A DNA stretch of 64,000 nucleotides from Tabrizicola sp. TH137. Its GTDB lineage: Bacteria; Pseudomonadota; Alphaproteobacteria; Rhodobacterales; Rhodobacteraceae. Every line of letters begins with the position of its first letter. Position 1 is the first letter of the stretch. The notes under the pieces are model-generated. The model was not told the DNA's origin and did no database searches. It worked only from the letters and a program-made list of their open reading frames with translations. Positions 23,820 through 32,976 of this stretch are shown here, in pieces. The position numbers and the translations under genes are program-made. Where the stretch lies: assembly GCF_002855575.1 (NCBI RefSeq), contig NZ_PKRQ01000002.1:310001-374000 (forward strand), written 5' to 3'.

Positions 23820-24688
23820 GCGGTGCCGAGGCGCTGGCGGCGCATCTGGGGGAAGGCGTGGCGACGACCTGTCTCTGTTGGGCGGTGACGCGGCGGGATG
23901 GGGTGGAGATGGGGTTCACCGACCATGACCGCGATCTGGACTTCGAGGGATTCGCCTTCCGGGCGGGCACGGGGATGACGGCGCGGGCGCTGAGCCAGGT
24001 GGCGGGGCTGGCGGTGGACAATTCGGAGGCGGTGGGGGCGCTGTCGGATGCGGGGATATCCGAGGCCGATCTGCGCGCGGGGCGCTATGACGGGGCGGTG
24101 GTGCGGATGTGGCTGGTGAACTGGGCCGCGCCGGAGATGCGCAGCCTGCGCTTTCGCGGCACGCTGGGCGAGGTGGAGCAGAGGGGGCAGGCATTCCGGG
24201 TGGAGTTGCGGGGGCTGTCCGAGGTGCTGAACCGGCCGCTGGGGCGGGTGATCCGGTCGGGCTGCGATGCGGTGGTGGGGGATCGGCGCTGCGGTCTGGA
24301 CCTGAACGCGGCGGCCCATACGGGGCGGTTCCGGCTGCAATCGGTGACGGAGGGGCGGCGTCTGGTTCTGGAGGCGGAGACGGCCTTTGCGCCGGGATGG
24401 TTCGAGGGGGGGCTGTGCCGGTTTCTGGACGGGGCGGCGGCGGGCCTGTCGGGGACGGTGAAGGCCGACCGGGCGGAGGGAGGTCTGCGGTTTGTGGAAC
24501 TCTGGGAGGAGCCGGGGGCGCAGCCTGGGCCGGGAAGCGTGGTTTCGCTGGTGGTGGGCTGTGACGGGCGGGCGGAGACTTGTCGGCAGAAATTCCAGAA
24601 TTTCAGGAATTTCCGTGGTTTCCCGCATGTACCGGATGAGGATTGGGTGACCGCTTCGCCAGCGCGCGAAGTGGCGGCGGGGGGCTGA
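23816..24688 (+). CDS. GTA g13, baseplate hub protein (DUF2163) with four conserved cysteines
   Basis: A 290-residue DUF2163 hub protein. The start MGFTDHDRDLDFEGFAFRAG and the end CRQKFQNFRNFRGFPHVPDED are family hallmarks. Cys150, Cys159, Cys249 and Cys256 form two pairs around the hub core, matching the position at which a published structure of the R. capsulatus particle reported an iron-sulfur cluster; that link is from memory and not shown by the sequence alone. Sits between g12 and the g14 peptidase. Confidence 0.92.
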   Translation: MSGAEALAAHLGEGVATTCLCWAVTRRDGVEMGFTDHDRDLDFEGFAFRAGTGMTARALSQVAGLAVDNSEAVGALSDAGISEADLRAGRYDGAVVRMWLVNWAAPEMRSLRFRGTLGEVEQRGQAFRVELRGLSEVLNRPLGRVIRSGCDAVVGDRRCGLDLNAAAHTGRFRLQSVTEGRRLVLEAETAFAPGWFEGGLCRFLDGAAAGLSGTVKADRAEGGLRFVELWEEPGAQPGPGSVVSLVVGCDGRAETCRQKFQNFRNFRGFPHVPDEDWVTASPAREVAAGG

Positions 24689-24690
24689 GC

Positions 24691-25125
24691 ATGACAGCGC
24701 GGGAAGGAATCGTCGCCGCGGCACGCGGCTGGATCGGCACGCCCTATGTGCATCAGGCGAGTTGCCGGGGCGCGGGGGCGGATTGCCTTGGCCTGTTGCG
24801 CGGGGTCTGGCGCGAGGTGCTGGGGGCGGAGCCGGAGGCGGTGCCGGCCTATACGGCGGACTGGTCGGAAGCGGGGGGGCGCGAGGATCTGCTGGCGGCG
24901 GCCCGGCGCTGGTTGCGGCCGAGCGAGGGCGTGGCGGCGGGGCAGGTTCTGCTGTTCCGGATGCGCGAAGGGGCGGTGGCCAAGCATCTGGGGATACAGG
25001 CCGGGACCGGGGCGGGGGCGAGTTTCGTACATGCCTATGCCGGGCATGGCGTGGTGGAAAGCCCGCTGTCGGAGCCCTGGGCGCGGCGGGTGGTGGCGCG
25101 GTTCGATTTTCCGTTGGGAGTGTGA
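24691..25125 (+). CDS. GTA g14, NlpC/P60 cell-wall peptidase
   Basis: A 144-residue NlpC/P60-type cysteine peptidase carried at the tail tip to open the recipient's peptidoglycan. The catalytic Cys32 lies in GADCLGLLRGVW and His99 in KHLGIQ, with a further conserved FVHAYAGHGVVES. ATG 24691 gives the family start MTAREGIVAAARGWIGTPY and follows the g13 stop by two bases. Confidence 0.92.
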   Translation: MTAREGIVAAARGWIGTPYVHQASCRGAGADCLGLLRGVWREVLGAEPEAVPAYTADWSEAGGREDLLAAARRWLRPSEGVAAGQVLLFRMREGAVAKHLGIQAGTGAGASFVHAYAGHGVVESPLSEPWARRVVARFDFPLGV

Positions 25126-25128
25126 GTT

Positions 25129-28100
25129 ATGGCGACCTTGATCCTGGGCGCGGCGGGGGCCTTCATCGGTTCGGGCTTTGGCGGCACGGTGCTGGGCCTG
25201 TCGGGCGCGGTGATCGGGCGGGCGGTGGGCGCGACCATCGGGCGGGCCATCGACTCGCGTCTCATGGGGGCGGGGTCGGAGGCGGTGTCGGTGGAGACGG
25301 CGCGGCTGGACCGGCTCCGGGTGATGATATCGGGCGAGGGCGGGGCCTTGCCGGTGGTCTGGGGCCGGATGCGGGTGGGCGGGCAAGTGATCTGGTGTTC
25401 GCCCTTTACCGAGCATGTGACCCATAGCCAGAGCCAGAGCCAAAGCCAGACGCGCGGTGGCAAGGGCGGGTCGCGGTCCACCACCACGACGACGACGGTG
25501 ACGAGCTACAGCTATAGCGTGAACCTGGCAGTGGCGCTGTGCGAGGGCGTGATCCAGGGCGTCGGGCGCATCTGGGCGGATGGGACGGAGGTGAACCCCG
25601 CCACGGTGACCCTGCGCGTCTATCCCGGTGACGAGGTGCAACTTCCCGATCCCAAGATCTCTGCGCTGGAGGGGGACGAGCAGGCGCCCGCCTATCGCGG
25701 CACGGCCTATGTGGTGTTCGAGGACCTGATGCTGGAGGCCTATGGCAACCGGGTGCCGCAATTCACCTTTGAGGTGCTGCGCGAGGCGCAGGGCGAGCTT
25801 GCGGCGCAGGTGGCGCCTTTTGCCCGCGCGGTGCGGGCGGTGGCGCTTATCCCGGGGACGGGGGAATATGCGCTGGCGACGGAGCGGGTGCTGCTGTCGG
25901 GTGGCGGCGGCGGGGTGACGGTCGCCAATCAGCACAGCGCGGCGGGACCCTGCGACATGGCGGTGTCGCTGGCGCAGATGCGGCGGGAATTGCCGGACCT
26001 GGGTGCGGTGTCGGTGGTGGTGTCCTGGTTCGGCGACGATCTGCGCTGCGGGCAGTGCAAGGTGAAGCCCAAGGTCGAGACGCGGGGCCATGACGGCACG
26101 CGGATGCCGTGGCGGGCGGGGGGCATCTCGCGGGCGGAGGCCGAGGTCCTGGCGCAGGAGGCGGGGAAGTCGATCTATGGCGGCACGCCGGCAGATGGCG
26201 CGGTGATCGAGGCGATCAGGGCGATCCGGGCGGGCGGGCAGGCGGTGATGTTCTATCCCTTCCTGTTGATGGAGCAATTGGCGGGCAATGCCCTGCCCGA
26301 CCCCTATAGCGGGGCGCTGGGGCAGCCGGTGCGGCCCTGGCGGGGGCGGATCACGCTGTCTGTCGCGCCGGGGCGGGCGGGATCGCCTGACGGGACGGCG
26401 GCGGCAGTGGCGCAGGTGGCGGCCTGTTTCGGCCAGGCGATGCCGGGGCATTTCACGCGGGAAGGGGGCGCGGTGATTTATTCCGGCCCCCCCGATGACT
26501 GGGGCCTGCGCCGGATGATCCTGCATTATGCGCATCTCTGTGTGCTGGCGGGTGGGGTGGAGGCCTTCTGCATCGGATCGGAACTGCGCGGGCTGACGCA
26601 GATCCGGGGGCCGGGGCACAGCTTTCCGGCCGTGGCGGCGCTTGCCACGCTGGCGGGGGAGGTGCGGGCAATCCTCGGGCCTGGGGCGAAGATCAGCTAT
26701 GCGGCGGATTGGAGCGAGTATTCCGGCTTTGCCCGCGACGGGAACCGGTATTTCCATCTGGATGATCTCTGGGCGCATCCGGCTGTCGATTTCATCGGGA
26801 TCGACAATTACATGCCGCTGTCGGACTGGCGCGAGGGTGAAGAGCGGGCGGATGCGGACTGGCCGGGGGTGCATGACCTTGGCTATCTGCGCGCCAATGT
26901 GGCGGGGGGCGAGGGGTTCGACTGGTACTATGCCTCGGACGAAGGGGTGGCGGCGCAGCGGCGCGAGCCGATCACGGATGGGGAGCATGGCGAGCCCTGG
27001 ATCTGGCGGGTGAAGGATCTGAAGAGCTGGTGGAGCCTGCCGCATCATCCCCGCATCGACGGGGTGCGGCTGGAGCAGGCCACGGGCTGGGTGCCGATGT
27101 CGAAACCGATCCGATTCACCGAATATGGGTGCCCGGCAATCGACCGGGGGACGAACCAGCCCAATCTGTTCTTCGATCCGGCCTCGTCGGAATCGGCGGT
27201 GCCGCGGGGATCGAGCGGGCAGCGCGATGACCTGATCCAGATGCAATATGTGCGCGCCTTCACTGCCCATTGGGCAGAGGCGGCGGCCAATCCGATATCG
27301 CCTCTTTATGGCGGGCGGATGGTGGACATGGATCATGCCTATCTCTGGGCCTGGGATGCGCGGCCCTATCCGGCCTTTCCCCTGCGCGGCGAGGTCTGGA
27401 CGGATGGGCCGAATTACCAGCGGGGGCATTGGCTGAACGGGCGGGCGACGGCGCAGCCTCTTGAGGCGGTGATCTGCGAGATCGTGGAGCGCGCCGGTCT
27501 GGAGATGCCGGATGTCGGGGGGATGCAGGGCCTGTTGCGCGGCTATGCGCTGACCGAGACGGGGACGGCGCGGTCGGCTTTGCAACCTTTGCTGTTGGCC
27601 GGCGGGGTGGATGCGCTGGAGCGCGCGGGGCGGATGCGGTTCCTGTCGCGCGGGGCGCGGGTGGCGGCGGTTCTGGACGCGGCGGCGCTGGTGGCGGGCG
27701 AGGCGGGCGACCTGATCCGGCGGCGGGCGGCGGAGGCCGAGGGGACGGCGCGGTTGCGGCTGACCCATGCGGATGCGGAGGGGGATTATCAGCGGCTGGT
27801 GGTCGAGGCGAAGCGGCCGGGGGAGGAGGCGGTCTCGGCCATGGAGCAGGAGACGCCGGTTGCGCTTTTGCCCGAGGAGGCGCGGCGGCTGGCGGAGCGC
27901 TGGCTGTCGGAGTTGCGGGTGGGGCGCGAGGTGGCGGAGTTCACGCTGCCCCGGTCGCGGATCGGGCTGGGCGTTGGGGATGTGGTGGCGCTGGAGGGGC
28001 AGCGCTGGCGGATCGACCGGATGGAACAGGGCGAGGCCTTGCAGGTGGAGGCGGTGCGGGTGGAGCGCGGCGTCTATCTGCCCGGCCCGGATGGCGGCCT

Positions 28101-29049
28101 GCAAAGCCGGATCGCGCCTTTCGTGCCTGCGGTGCCGGTGGAGCCGGTCTTTCTGGACCTGCCGCTGATGGCGGGGGATGAGGTGGCCCATGCGCCGCAT
28201 CTGGCGGTGGCGGCAGCGCCCTGGCCGGGGCGGGTGGCGGTCTGGTCTCCGGGGGATGGGGAGAGCTTTGCACTCAATTCCGTGCTGGGGGCGGCGGCGG
28301 TGATGGGGGAGAGCCAGAATGCCCTGGCGGCGGCACGCGGCGGGCTTTGGGATCGGGGGGAGCCGCTGGTGGTGCGCTTTGCGGCCGGGGCCGTGGAGGC
28401 GCGGGCCGAAGAGGCGGTGCTGAACGGGGCCAATCTTGCGGCGATCGGCGATGGGCGGGCGGATGGCTGGGAGTTGTTCCAGTTCGCCGGGGCGGAGCTG
28501 GTGGGGCCGCAAAGCTGGGCCTTGACGATGCGGCTGCGCGGGCAGGCAGGGACGGAAGGGGCGATGCCGGCCTTCTGGCCTGCGGGCAGCCGGGTGGTGC
28601 TGATGACGGGGGCGGTGGCGCAACTGTCGCTGCCTTTGTCTGCGCGGGGGTTGGAGCGGGTCTGGCGCGTGGGGGCAGCGGCGCGCGGGGTGGAGGATGC
28701 CGATGTGGTGGAGCGGCGGCTGGCCTTTGCCGGGCTGGGCCTGCGGCCCTATGCGGTGGCGCATCTGCGGGCCGAGGCGGTGGCGGGCGGGGTGCGGCTG
28801 ACCTGGATCCGGCGGACGCGGATCGACGGGGATAGCTGGGAGTCGGTCGAGGTGCCGCTGGGGGAGGAGCGGGAGGCCTATCTGGTGGAGGTGCGGCAGG
28901 GGGCTGCGGTGCTGCGGCGGGTGGAAGTGACGGTGGCGGAATGGGTCTATCCGGCGGCTTGGCGGGCGGCGGATGGGCCGGTGGAGGTGGCGGTGGCGCA
29001 GCTTTCGGCGCGGTTCGGGGCGGGACCGGTTCGGCGGATCGCGCTCTGA
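25129..29049 (+). CDS. GTA g15, large host-contact protein ('megatron') with TIM-barrel and phage-tail domains
   Basis: A 1306-residue protein, the largest in the window. Residues about 3-42 form a glycine-zipper hydrophobic stretch, followed by a polar SQSQSQSQ run and a Thr-rich run near residues 104-127. The GTA TIM-barrel-like domain covers about residues 420-760 (HFTREGGAVIYSGPPDDW, CIGSELRGLTQIRG, YAADWSEYSGFARDG, FIGIDNYMPLSDWREGE, PIRFTEYGCPAIDRGTNQPN). A phage tail-type domain follows (about 790-960), then beta-rich C-terminal domains. The equivalent protein forms the tip of the tail and contacts the recipient surface. Start ATG 25129 follows ggagtgtga. Confidence 0.95.
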   Translation: MATLILGAAGAFIGSGFGGTVLGLSGAVIGRAVGATIGRAIDSRLMGAGSEAVSVETARLDRLRVMISGEGGALPVVWGRMRVGGQVIWCSPFTEHVTHSQSQSQSQTRGGKGGSRSTTTTTTVTSYSYSVNLAVALCEGVIQGVGRIWADGTEVNPATVTLRVYPGDEVQLPDPKISALEGDEQAPAYRGTAYVVFEDLMLEAYGNRVPQFTFEVLREAQGELAAQVAPFARAVRAVALIPGTGEYALATERVLLSGGGGGVTVANQHSAAGPCDMAVSLAQMRRELPDLGAVSVVVSWFGDDLRCGQCKVKPKVETRGHDGTRMPWRAGGISRAEAEVLAQEAGKSIYGGTPADGAVIEAIRAIRAGGQAVMFYPFLLMEQLAGNALPDPYSGALGQPVRPWRGRITLSVAPGRAGSPDGTAAAVAQVAACFGQAMPGHFTREGGAVIYSGPPDDWGLRRMILHYAHLCVLAGGVEAFCIGSELRGLTQIRGPGHSFPAVAALATLAGEVRAILGPGAKISYAADWSEYSGFARDGNRYFHLDDLWAHPAVDFIGIDNYMPLSDWREGEERADADWPGVHDLGYLRANVAGGEGFDWYYASDEGVAAQRREPITDGEHGEPWIWRVKDLKSWWSLPHHPRIDGVRLEQATGWVPMSKPIRFTEYGCPAIDRGTNQPNLFFDPASSESAVPRGSSGQRDDLIQMQYVRAFTAHWAEAAANPISPLYGGRMVDMDHAYLWAWDARPYPAFPLRGEVWTDGPNYQRGHWLNGRATAQPLEAVICEIVERAGLEMPDVGGMQGLLRGYALTETGTARSALQPLLLAGGVDALERAGRMRFLSRGARVAAVLDAAALVAGEAGDLIRRRAAEAEGTARLRLTHADAEGDYQRLVVEAKRPGEEAVSAMEQETPVALLPEEARRLAERWLSELRVGREVAEFTLPRSRIGLGVGDVVALEGQRWRIDRMEQGEALQVEAVRVERGVYLPGPDGGLQSRIAPFVPAVPVEPVFLDLPLMAGDEVAHAPHLAVAAAPWPGRVAVWSPGDGESFALNSVLGAAAVMGESQNALAAARGGLWDRGEPLVVRFAAGAVEARAEEAVLNGANLAAIGDGRADGWELFQFAGAELVGPQSWALTMRLRGQAGTEGAMPAFWPAGSRVVLMTGAVAQLSLPLSARGLERVWRVGAAARGVEDADVVERRLAFAGLGLRPYAVAHLRAEAVAGGVRLTWIRRTRIDGDSWESVEVPLGEEREAYLVEVRQGAAVLRRVEVTVAEWVYPAAWRAADGPVEVAVAQLSARFGAGPVRRIAL

Positions 29050-29375
29050 TGCGGCGGGTGCTGATCGGGGATGTGCTGGCGCTGGCGGCGTATCTGCGCG
29101 CTGGTCATCACGCGCAGGCGGAGCGGGTGCTGGCCGAGGCCCATGCGGCGCATCGCTATGCGCGGCGGTTCGGGCGGGGGCATCCGGTCTGGGGCAATGG
29201 CAGCGTGATGGCGCGGCTGGGACCGGGGCGGTTGCCGGTCGCGCTGGACGCCCCGGCCCTGCTGGCGATGGGGGCGGCCTGTGCGGCGCTGGCGCGGTGG
29301 AAGCTTAGACCATGGTTGGCCTGTCCAGCGCCGTGTCTATATGATATGCGGGTGTTTCGATATGGAGGGCGCGTC
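29049..29375 (+). CDS. Small GTA-adjacent ORF lacking its own stop, open into cysE
   Basis: ATG 29049 overlaps the g15 stop by one base. The first 85 or so codons read MRRVLIGDVLALAAYLRAGH, AHRYARRFGRGHPVWGNGSV and AACAALARWKL, which resembles a small uncharacterised protein (DUF7742-like, by memory) found after g15 in related bacteria. No in-frame stop follows: the frame continues through the cysE promoter region and joins cysE in phase, giving a theoretical 381-residue product ending at 30194. A TAG at 29306-29308 would be in frame after a one-base shift. Either a stop codon was lost by indel, or this is a real fusion; a sequencing error is also possible. The end coordinate given is simply the base before the cysE ATG. 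Confidence 0.55.
29316..29343 (+). promoter_or_regulatory. Predicted promoter of cysE
   Basis: -35 TTGGCC (29316-29321) and -10 TATATG (29338-29343), 16-bp spacer (or TATGAT at 29340-29345 with 18). It lies inside the open frame that joins the preceding ORF to cysE, suggesting cysE is expressed on its own. Confidence 0.4.
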
Positions 29376-30194
29376 ATGGCCGAAGTGAAGGCGAAAGTCA
29401 CCACGGTTGATCCGGTCTGGTCGCGGGTCTGCGACGAGGCGCGGGAGGCGATTGCGTCCGAGCCGCTGCTGGGTGGGCTGATCCATTCGAGCCTTCTGCA
29501 CCATTCCAGCATGGAACGGGCGCTGGCCTATCGGTTTTCGCTGAAGCTGGCCTCGGGCGAGATGAGCGAGCAGATCCTGCGCGAGATCGCGGATCGCGCC
29601 TATGACAGCGACCCGGAACTGGGTGCGGCGGCGCGGGCGGACCTGATGGCGGTCTATGACCGCGACCCGGCCTGCCACCGGTTCATCCAGCCGATCCTGT
29701 TCTTCAAGGGATATCAGGCGGTGCAGGCCTATCGCATCGGCCATTGGCTGTGGATGCAGGGGCGCAAGGACCTTGCCTATTTCGTGCAGATGCGGGTTTC
29801 GGAAGTGTTCGGCGTGGATATCCACCCGGCGGCGCGGGTGGGCAAGGGGCTGATGATCGACCATGCCCATTCCATCGTGATCGGCGAGACGGCGGTGGTC
29901 GGCGACAATGTGTCGATGCTGCATTCCGTGACGCTGGGCGGGACGGGCAAAGAGGATGGCGACCGGCATCCCAAGATCGGCAATGGCGTGCTGATCGGGG
30001 CAGGGGCGAAGGTGTTGGGCAATATCACCATCGGCAACTGCTCGCGCATCGCGGCGGGGTCGGTGGTGTTGCAGGACATCCCGCCGATGAAGACGGTGGC
30101 GGGTGTTCCGGCCAAGATCGTGGGCGAGGCGGGCTGTTCGCAACCTGCCGTGTCGATGGATCACAAGCTGACGGGCTGCGTGGACTGCGACTGA
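29376..30194 (+). CDS. cysE: Serine O-acetyltransferase
   Basis: A 272-residue CysE that makes O-acetylserine, the carbon skeleton for cysteine. The N-terminal helical domain (DPVWSRVCDEAREAIASEPLLGG) is followed by the left-handed beta-helix with hexapeptide repeats, the catalytic IDHAHSIVIGETA and HSVTLGGTGKEDGDRHPKIGNGVLIGAGAKVLG. ATG 29376 has a strong ggagg seven bases upstream and matches the family start. In R. capsulatus cysE is also reported next to the agent cluster. The C-terminus is Cys-rich (GCVDCD). Confidence 0.95.
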   Translation: MAEVKAKVTTVDPVWSRVCDEAREAIASEPLLGGLIHSSLLHHSSMERALAYRFSLKLASGEMSEQILREIADRAYDSDPELGAAARADLMAVYDRDPACHRFIQPILFFKGYQAVQAYRIGHWLWMQGRKDLAYFVQMRVSEVFGVDIHPAARVGKGLMIDHAHSIVIGETAVVGDNVSMLHSVTLGGTGKEDGDRHPKIGNGVLIGAGAKVLGNITIGNCSRIAAGSVVLQDIPPMKTVAGVPAKIVGEAGCSQPAVSMDHKLTGCVDCD

Positions 30195-30232
30195 CGGTTT
30201 CCGTCCCTGCGGCGCGGTTGACGCAATTTACG

Positions 30233-30270
30233 AAAAAGCCCCCGGAAGCCATTGCTTTCGGGGGCTTTTT
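30233..30270. terminator. Bidirectional rho-independent terminator between cysE and pdhC
   Basis: Stem AAAAAGCCCCCG / CGGGGGCTTTTT with an internal ggaa/tttc step and 8-nt loop; T-runs on both strands. It serves both convergent genes. Confidence 0.9.
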
Positions 30271-30287
30271 CCTTTTCCGAAGCCGTC

Positions 30288-31577
30288 TCAGGCGAGCATG
30301 GCCATCGGGTTTTCCAGATTGTCCACGATAGCCTGCATCAATTGCGCGCCAAGCGCTCCGTCGATGACGCGGTGATCGACCGAGAGGGTCATGGACATGA
30401 CCGTGGCCACGCCGATGCTGCCATCCTTCATCACCACCGGTTTCTTAAGGCCCGCGCCGACGGCGAGGATCGCGCCATGGGGCGGGTTGATGACGGCATC
30501 GAAATTCTCGATCCCCATCATGCCGAGGTTTGAGATGGCGAAGCTGCCGCCCTGATATTCATGGGGGGCGAGCTTCTTCGTCTTGGCGCGGGTGGCGAGG
30601 TCCTTCATTTCCGCCGAGAGGGTGGAGAGCGACTTCTGGTCGGCGTCCTTGAGGACGGGGGTGAAGAGGCCCCCTTCCACCGCGACGGCGACGGCCACGT
30701 CGGAAGGCTTCAGCTTCAGCATCCGGTCGCCCGCCCAGACGGCATTGGCATCCGGCACGGCCTGAAGCGCGAGCGCGCAGGCCTTGATGATGAAGTCATT
30801 GACCGAGAGCTTCACGCCACGGGTTTCAAGCTGCTTGTTGAGCTGTTCGCGGAAGGCCATCAGCGCATCCAGACGCACTTCACGCCGGAGGTAGAAATGC
30901 GGGATGGTCTGCTTGGCTTCGGTCAGGCGCGCCGCGATGGTGCGGCGCATGCCATCAAGCGGAACCTCGGTGAAGGTCCGGCCCTGATACATTTTCAGGA
31001 CGGTTTCCGTGGCCGGGCCAGTGGGCATGGCTGCCGGGGCGGCGGCAGGGGCCGGGGCGGCCGGGGCCGCAGCCGGAGCCGCGGAAGCCGCCACGGGTTT
31101 CGCGCCTTCCACATCGGCCTTGACGATGCGGCCATGGGGGCCGGAGCCTTGCACCTTGGTCAGGTCCAGCCCCTTTTCCGCCGCGATGCGACGGGCGAGG
31201 GGGGAGGCGAAGACGCGGGTGCCTGCGACTTTGGGCGCGGCAGGGGCAGGGGCCGCCGCCGCAACCGGGGCCGCCACGGGTGCGGCGGCCGGGGCTGCTG
31301 TCTTGACCGGGGCCGGGGCGGCATCGGCGCTTTCGCCTTCCTCGACCAGCACGGCGATGGGGGTATTGACCTTCACGCCCGCCGTGCCTTCGGCGACGAG
31401 GATCTTGCCGATGATGCCTTCATCCACGGCCTCGAATTCCATCGTGGCCTTGTCGGTTTCGATCTCTGCGATGATCTGGCCGGATTTGACGGTGTCGCCC
31501 GTCTTGACCAGCCATTTCGCCAGCGTGCCTTCCTCCATTGTCGGAGAGAGGGCGGGCATCAGAATCTCGGTTGCCAT
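30288..31577 (-). CDS. pdhC: Pyruvate dehydrogenase E2, dihydrolipoyllysine acetyltransferase
   Basis: A 429-residue E2. Lipoyl domain at residues 1-80 with lipoylated Lys43 ([11 protein letters not shown]), an Ala/Pro-rich linker, the E1/E3-binding domain about residues 124-160 ([35 protein letters not shown]), a second Ala/Pro linker and the catalytic core ending with [11 protein letters not shown], where His402 and Asp406 are the active-site pair. Forms the core of the complex producing acetyl-CoA. Third gene of pdhA-pdhB-pdhC, 11 bp after pdhB. Confidence 0.96.
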   Translation of the reverse strand: MATEILMPALSPTMEEGTLAKWLVKTGDTVKSGQIIAEIETDKATMEFEAVDEGIIGKILVAEGTAGVKVNTPIAVLVEEGESADAAPAPVKTAAPAAAPVAAPVAAAAPAPAAPKVAGTRVFASPLARRIAAEKGLDLTKVQGSGPHGRIVKADVEGAKPVAASAAPAAAPAAPAPAAAPAAMPTGPATETVLKMYQGRTFTEVPLDGMRRTIAARLTEAKQTIPHFYLRREVRLDALMAFREQLNKQLETRGVKLSVNDFIIKACALALQAVPDANAVWAGDRMLKLKPSDVAVAVAVEGGLFTPVLKDADQKSLSTLSAEMKDLATRAKTKKLAPHEYQGGSFAISNLGMMGIENFDAVINPPHGAILAVGAGLKKPVVMKDGSIGVATVMSMTLSVDHRVIDGALGAQLMQAIVDNLENPMAMLA

Positions 31578-31588
31578 GATCCCCTCCC

Positions 31589-32962
31589 TTACCGGTAGCA
31601 GACGGATTTGACCGCGGCGACCACTTCGGCGGTCGTCGTGAGCGCGAGCTTTTCGAGGTTCGCGGCATAGGGCATCGGCACGTCTTTCCCGGTGCAGTTC
31701 ACCACCGGCGCGTCGAGATGATCGAAGGCCTTCTGCATGATGGTGGCGGCGATGTGGTTGCCGATGGAGCCGACGGGGAAGCCTTCCTCGACCGTGACGC
31801 AGCGGTTGGTCTTCATCACCGAGGCGAGGACCGTGTCATAGTCGATGGGGCGCAGGGTGCGGAGGTTGATGACCTCGGCGCTGATGCCGTCTTTCGCCAG
31901 GTCATCGGCGGCCTGAAGCGCATAGGTCAGGCCGATGCCGAAGGAGACGATGGTGACATCGCTGCCTGCGCGCAGGATGGAGGCCTTGCCGAAGGGGATG
32001 GTGAAATCGCCCTCGGCCGGAACCTCGAACGAACGCCCGTAGAGGATTTCGTTTTCCAGGAAGATCACGGGGTTCGGATCGCGGATCGCGGATTTCAGCA
32101 GGCCCTTCGCATCGGCGGCGGAATAGGGCATGGCGACCTTGATGCCGGGAATGGCGGCATACCAGGCGGCGTAGTCCTGGCTGTGCTGGGCCGCCACGCG
32201 GGCGGCGGCGCCGTTCGGGCCGCGGAAGACGATGGGCGAGCCCATCTGGCCGCCGGACATGTAGAGCGTCTTGGCGGCGGAGTTGATGATGTGGTCGATG
32301 GCCTGCATGGCGAAGTTGAAGGTCATGAATTCCACGATGGGGCGAAGGCCGCCCCAGCTTGCGCCGACCGCGATGCCGGCAAAGCCGTGTTCGGTGATGG
32401 GCGTATCCACCACGCGCTTGGCGCCGAATTCATCCAAGAGACCTTGAGAAATCTTGTAGGCGCCCTGATATTCGCCGACCTCTTCGCCCATCAGGAAGAC
32501 GGAAGGATCGGCGCGCATCTCTTCGGCCATGGCTTCGCGCAGGGCTTCGCGGACAGTCATGGTCTTGGTCGGCACGCCTTCGGGCAGGTCGGAATGGGGC
32601 CAGCCTTGGGCGGCCTGCGGTGCGGCGACCGGGGCGGGGGCTGCGGCCTGGGCGGCCACGGGCGCGGCGGGGGCTGCGGCGGCGGTGGCAGCCGGGGCAG
32701 GGGCGGCGTCGGCGGATTCGCCTTCCTCCACCAGCACGGCGATGGGCGTGTTGACCTTTACCGAGGCCGTGCCTTCGGCGACCAGCAGCTTGCCGATGAT
32801 GCCTTCATCGACGGCTTCGAATTCCATCGTGGCCTTGTCGGTTTCGATCTCGGCGATGATCTGGCCGGATTTGACGGTGTCGCCTTCCTTGACCAGCCAT
32901 TTGGCCAGGGTGCCTTCCTCCATCGTCGGGGAAAGCGCGGGCATGAGTACTTGCGTTGCCAT
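31589..32962 (-). CDS. pdhB: Pyruvate dehydrogenase E1 beta with N-terminal lipoyl domain
   Basis: A 457-residue E1-beta. Residues 1-80 are an extra lipoyl domain with Lys43, joined by an Ala/Pro linker to a standard transketolase-like E1-beta ([89 protein letters not shown]). The fusion is known in alphaproteobacteria and rhizobia. The lipoyl domain differs from that of E2 at only about 5 of the first 88 residues. Lies between pdhA (14-bp gap) and pdhC. Confidence 0.96.
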   Translation of the reverse strand: MATQVLMPALSPTMEEGTLAKWLVKEGDTVKSGQIIAEIETDKATMEFEAVDEGIIGKLLVAEGTASVKVNTPIAVLVEEGESADAAPAPAATAAAAPAAPVAAQAAAPAPVAAPQAAQGWPHSDLPEGVPTKTMTVREALREAMAEEMRADPSVFLMGEEVGEYQGAYKISQGLLDEFGAKRVVDTPITEHGFAGIAVGASWGGLRPIVEFMTFNFAMQAIDHIINSAAKTLYMSGGQMGSPIVFRGPNGAAARVAAQHSQDYAAWYAAIPGIKVAMPYSAADAKGLLKSAIRDPNPVIFLENEILYGRSFEVPAEGDFTIPFGKASILRAGSDVTIVSFGIGLTYALQAADDLAKDGISAEVINLRTLRPIDYDTVLASVMKTNRCVTVEEGFPVGSIGNHIAATIMQKAFDHLDAPVVNCTGKDVPMPYAANLEKLALTTTAEVVAAVKSVCYR

Positions 32963-32976
32963 CTGTCGTTCCCCCC

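Larger units (their letters stand above)
15386..29049 (+). mobile_element. Complete RcGTA-type gene transfer agent structural cluster
   Basis: Seventeen co-oriented genes match the order of the Rhodobacter capsulatus gene transfer agent, g1 through g15 with g3.5 and g10.1. Almost every junction overlaps or is separated by a few bases. All reading frames are intact and the catalytic residues of protease, peptidase and terminase are present, implying selection for function. There is no integrase, replication or lysogeny gene and no att site. Agents of this type package random host DNA of a few kilobases and deliver it to relatives. Lysis genes, tail fibres and the GafA activator are normally encoded elsewhere and are not in this window. 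Confidence 0.95.

Noticed and set aside
25426-25509. SQSQSQSQ and TTTTTT codon runs in g15 as a possible expanded microsatellite
   Set aside because: As far as I recall, this polar run is a standard feature near the N-terminus of GTA g15 homologues, so it is not evidence of recent slippage.
24085-28764. Very long minus-strand open frame (1559 codons) opposite g13-g15
   Set aside because: It is the antisense shadow of GC-rich genes: composition is Arg/Pro/His-rich and no domain is visible, while the plus strand has recognisable GTA proteins throughout.
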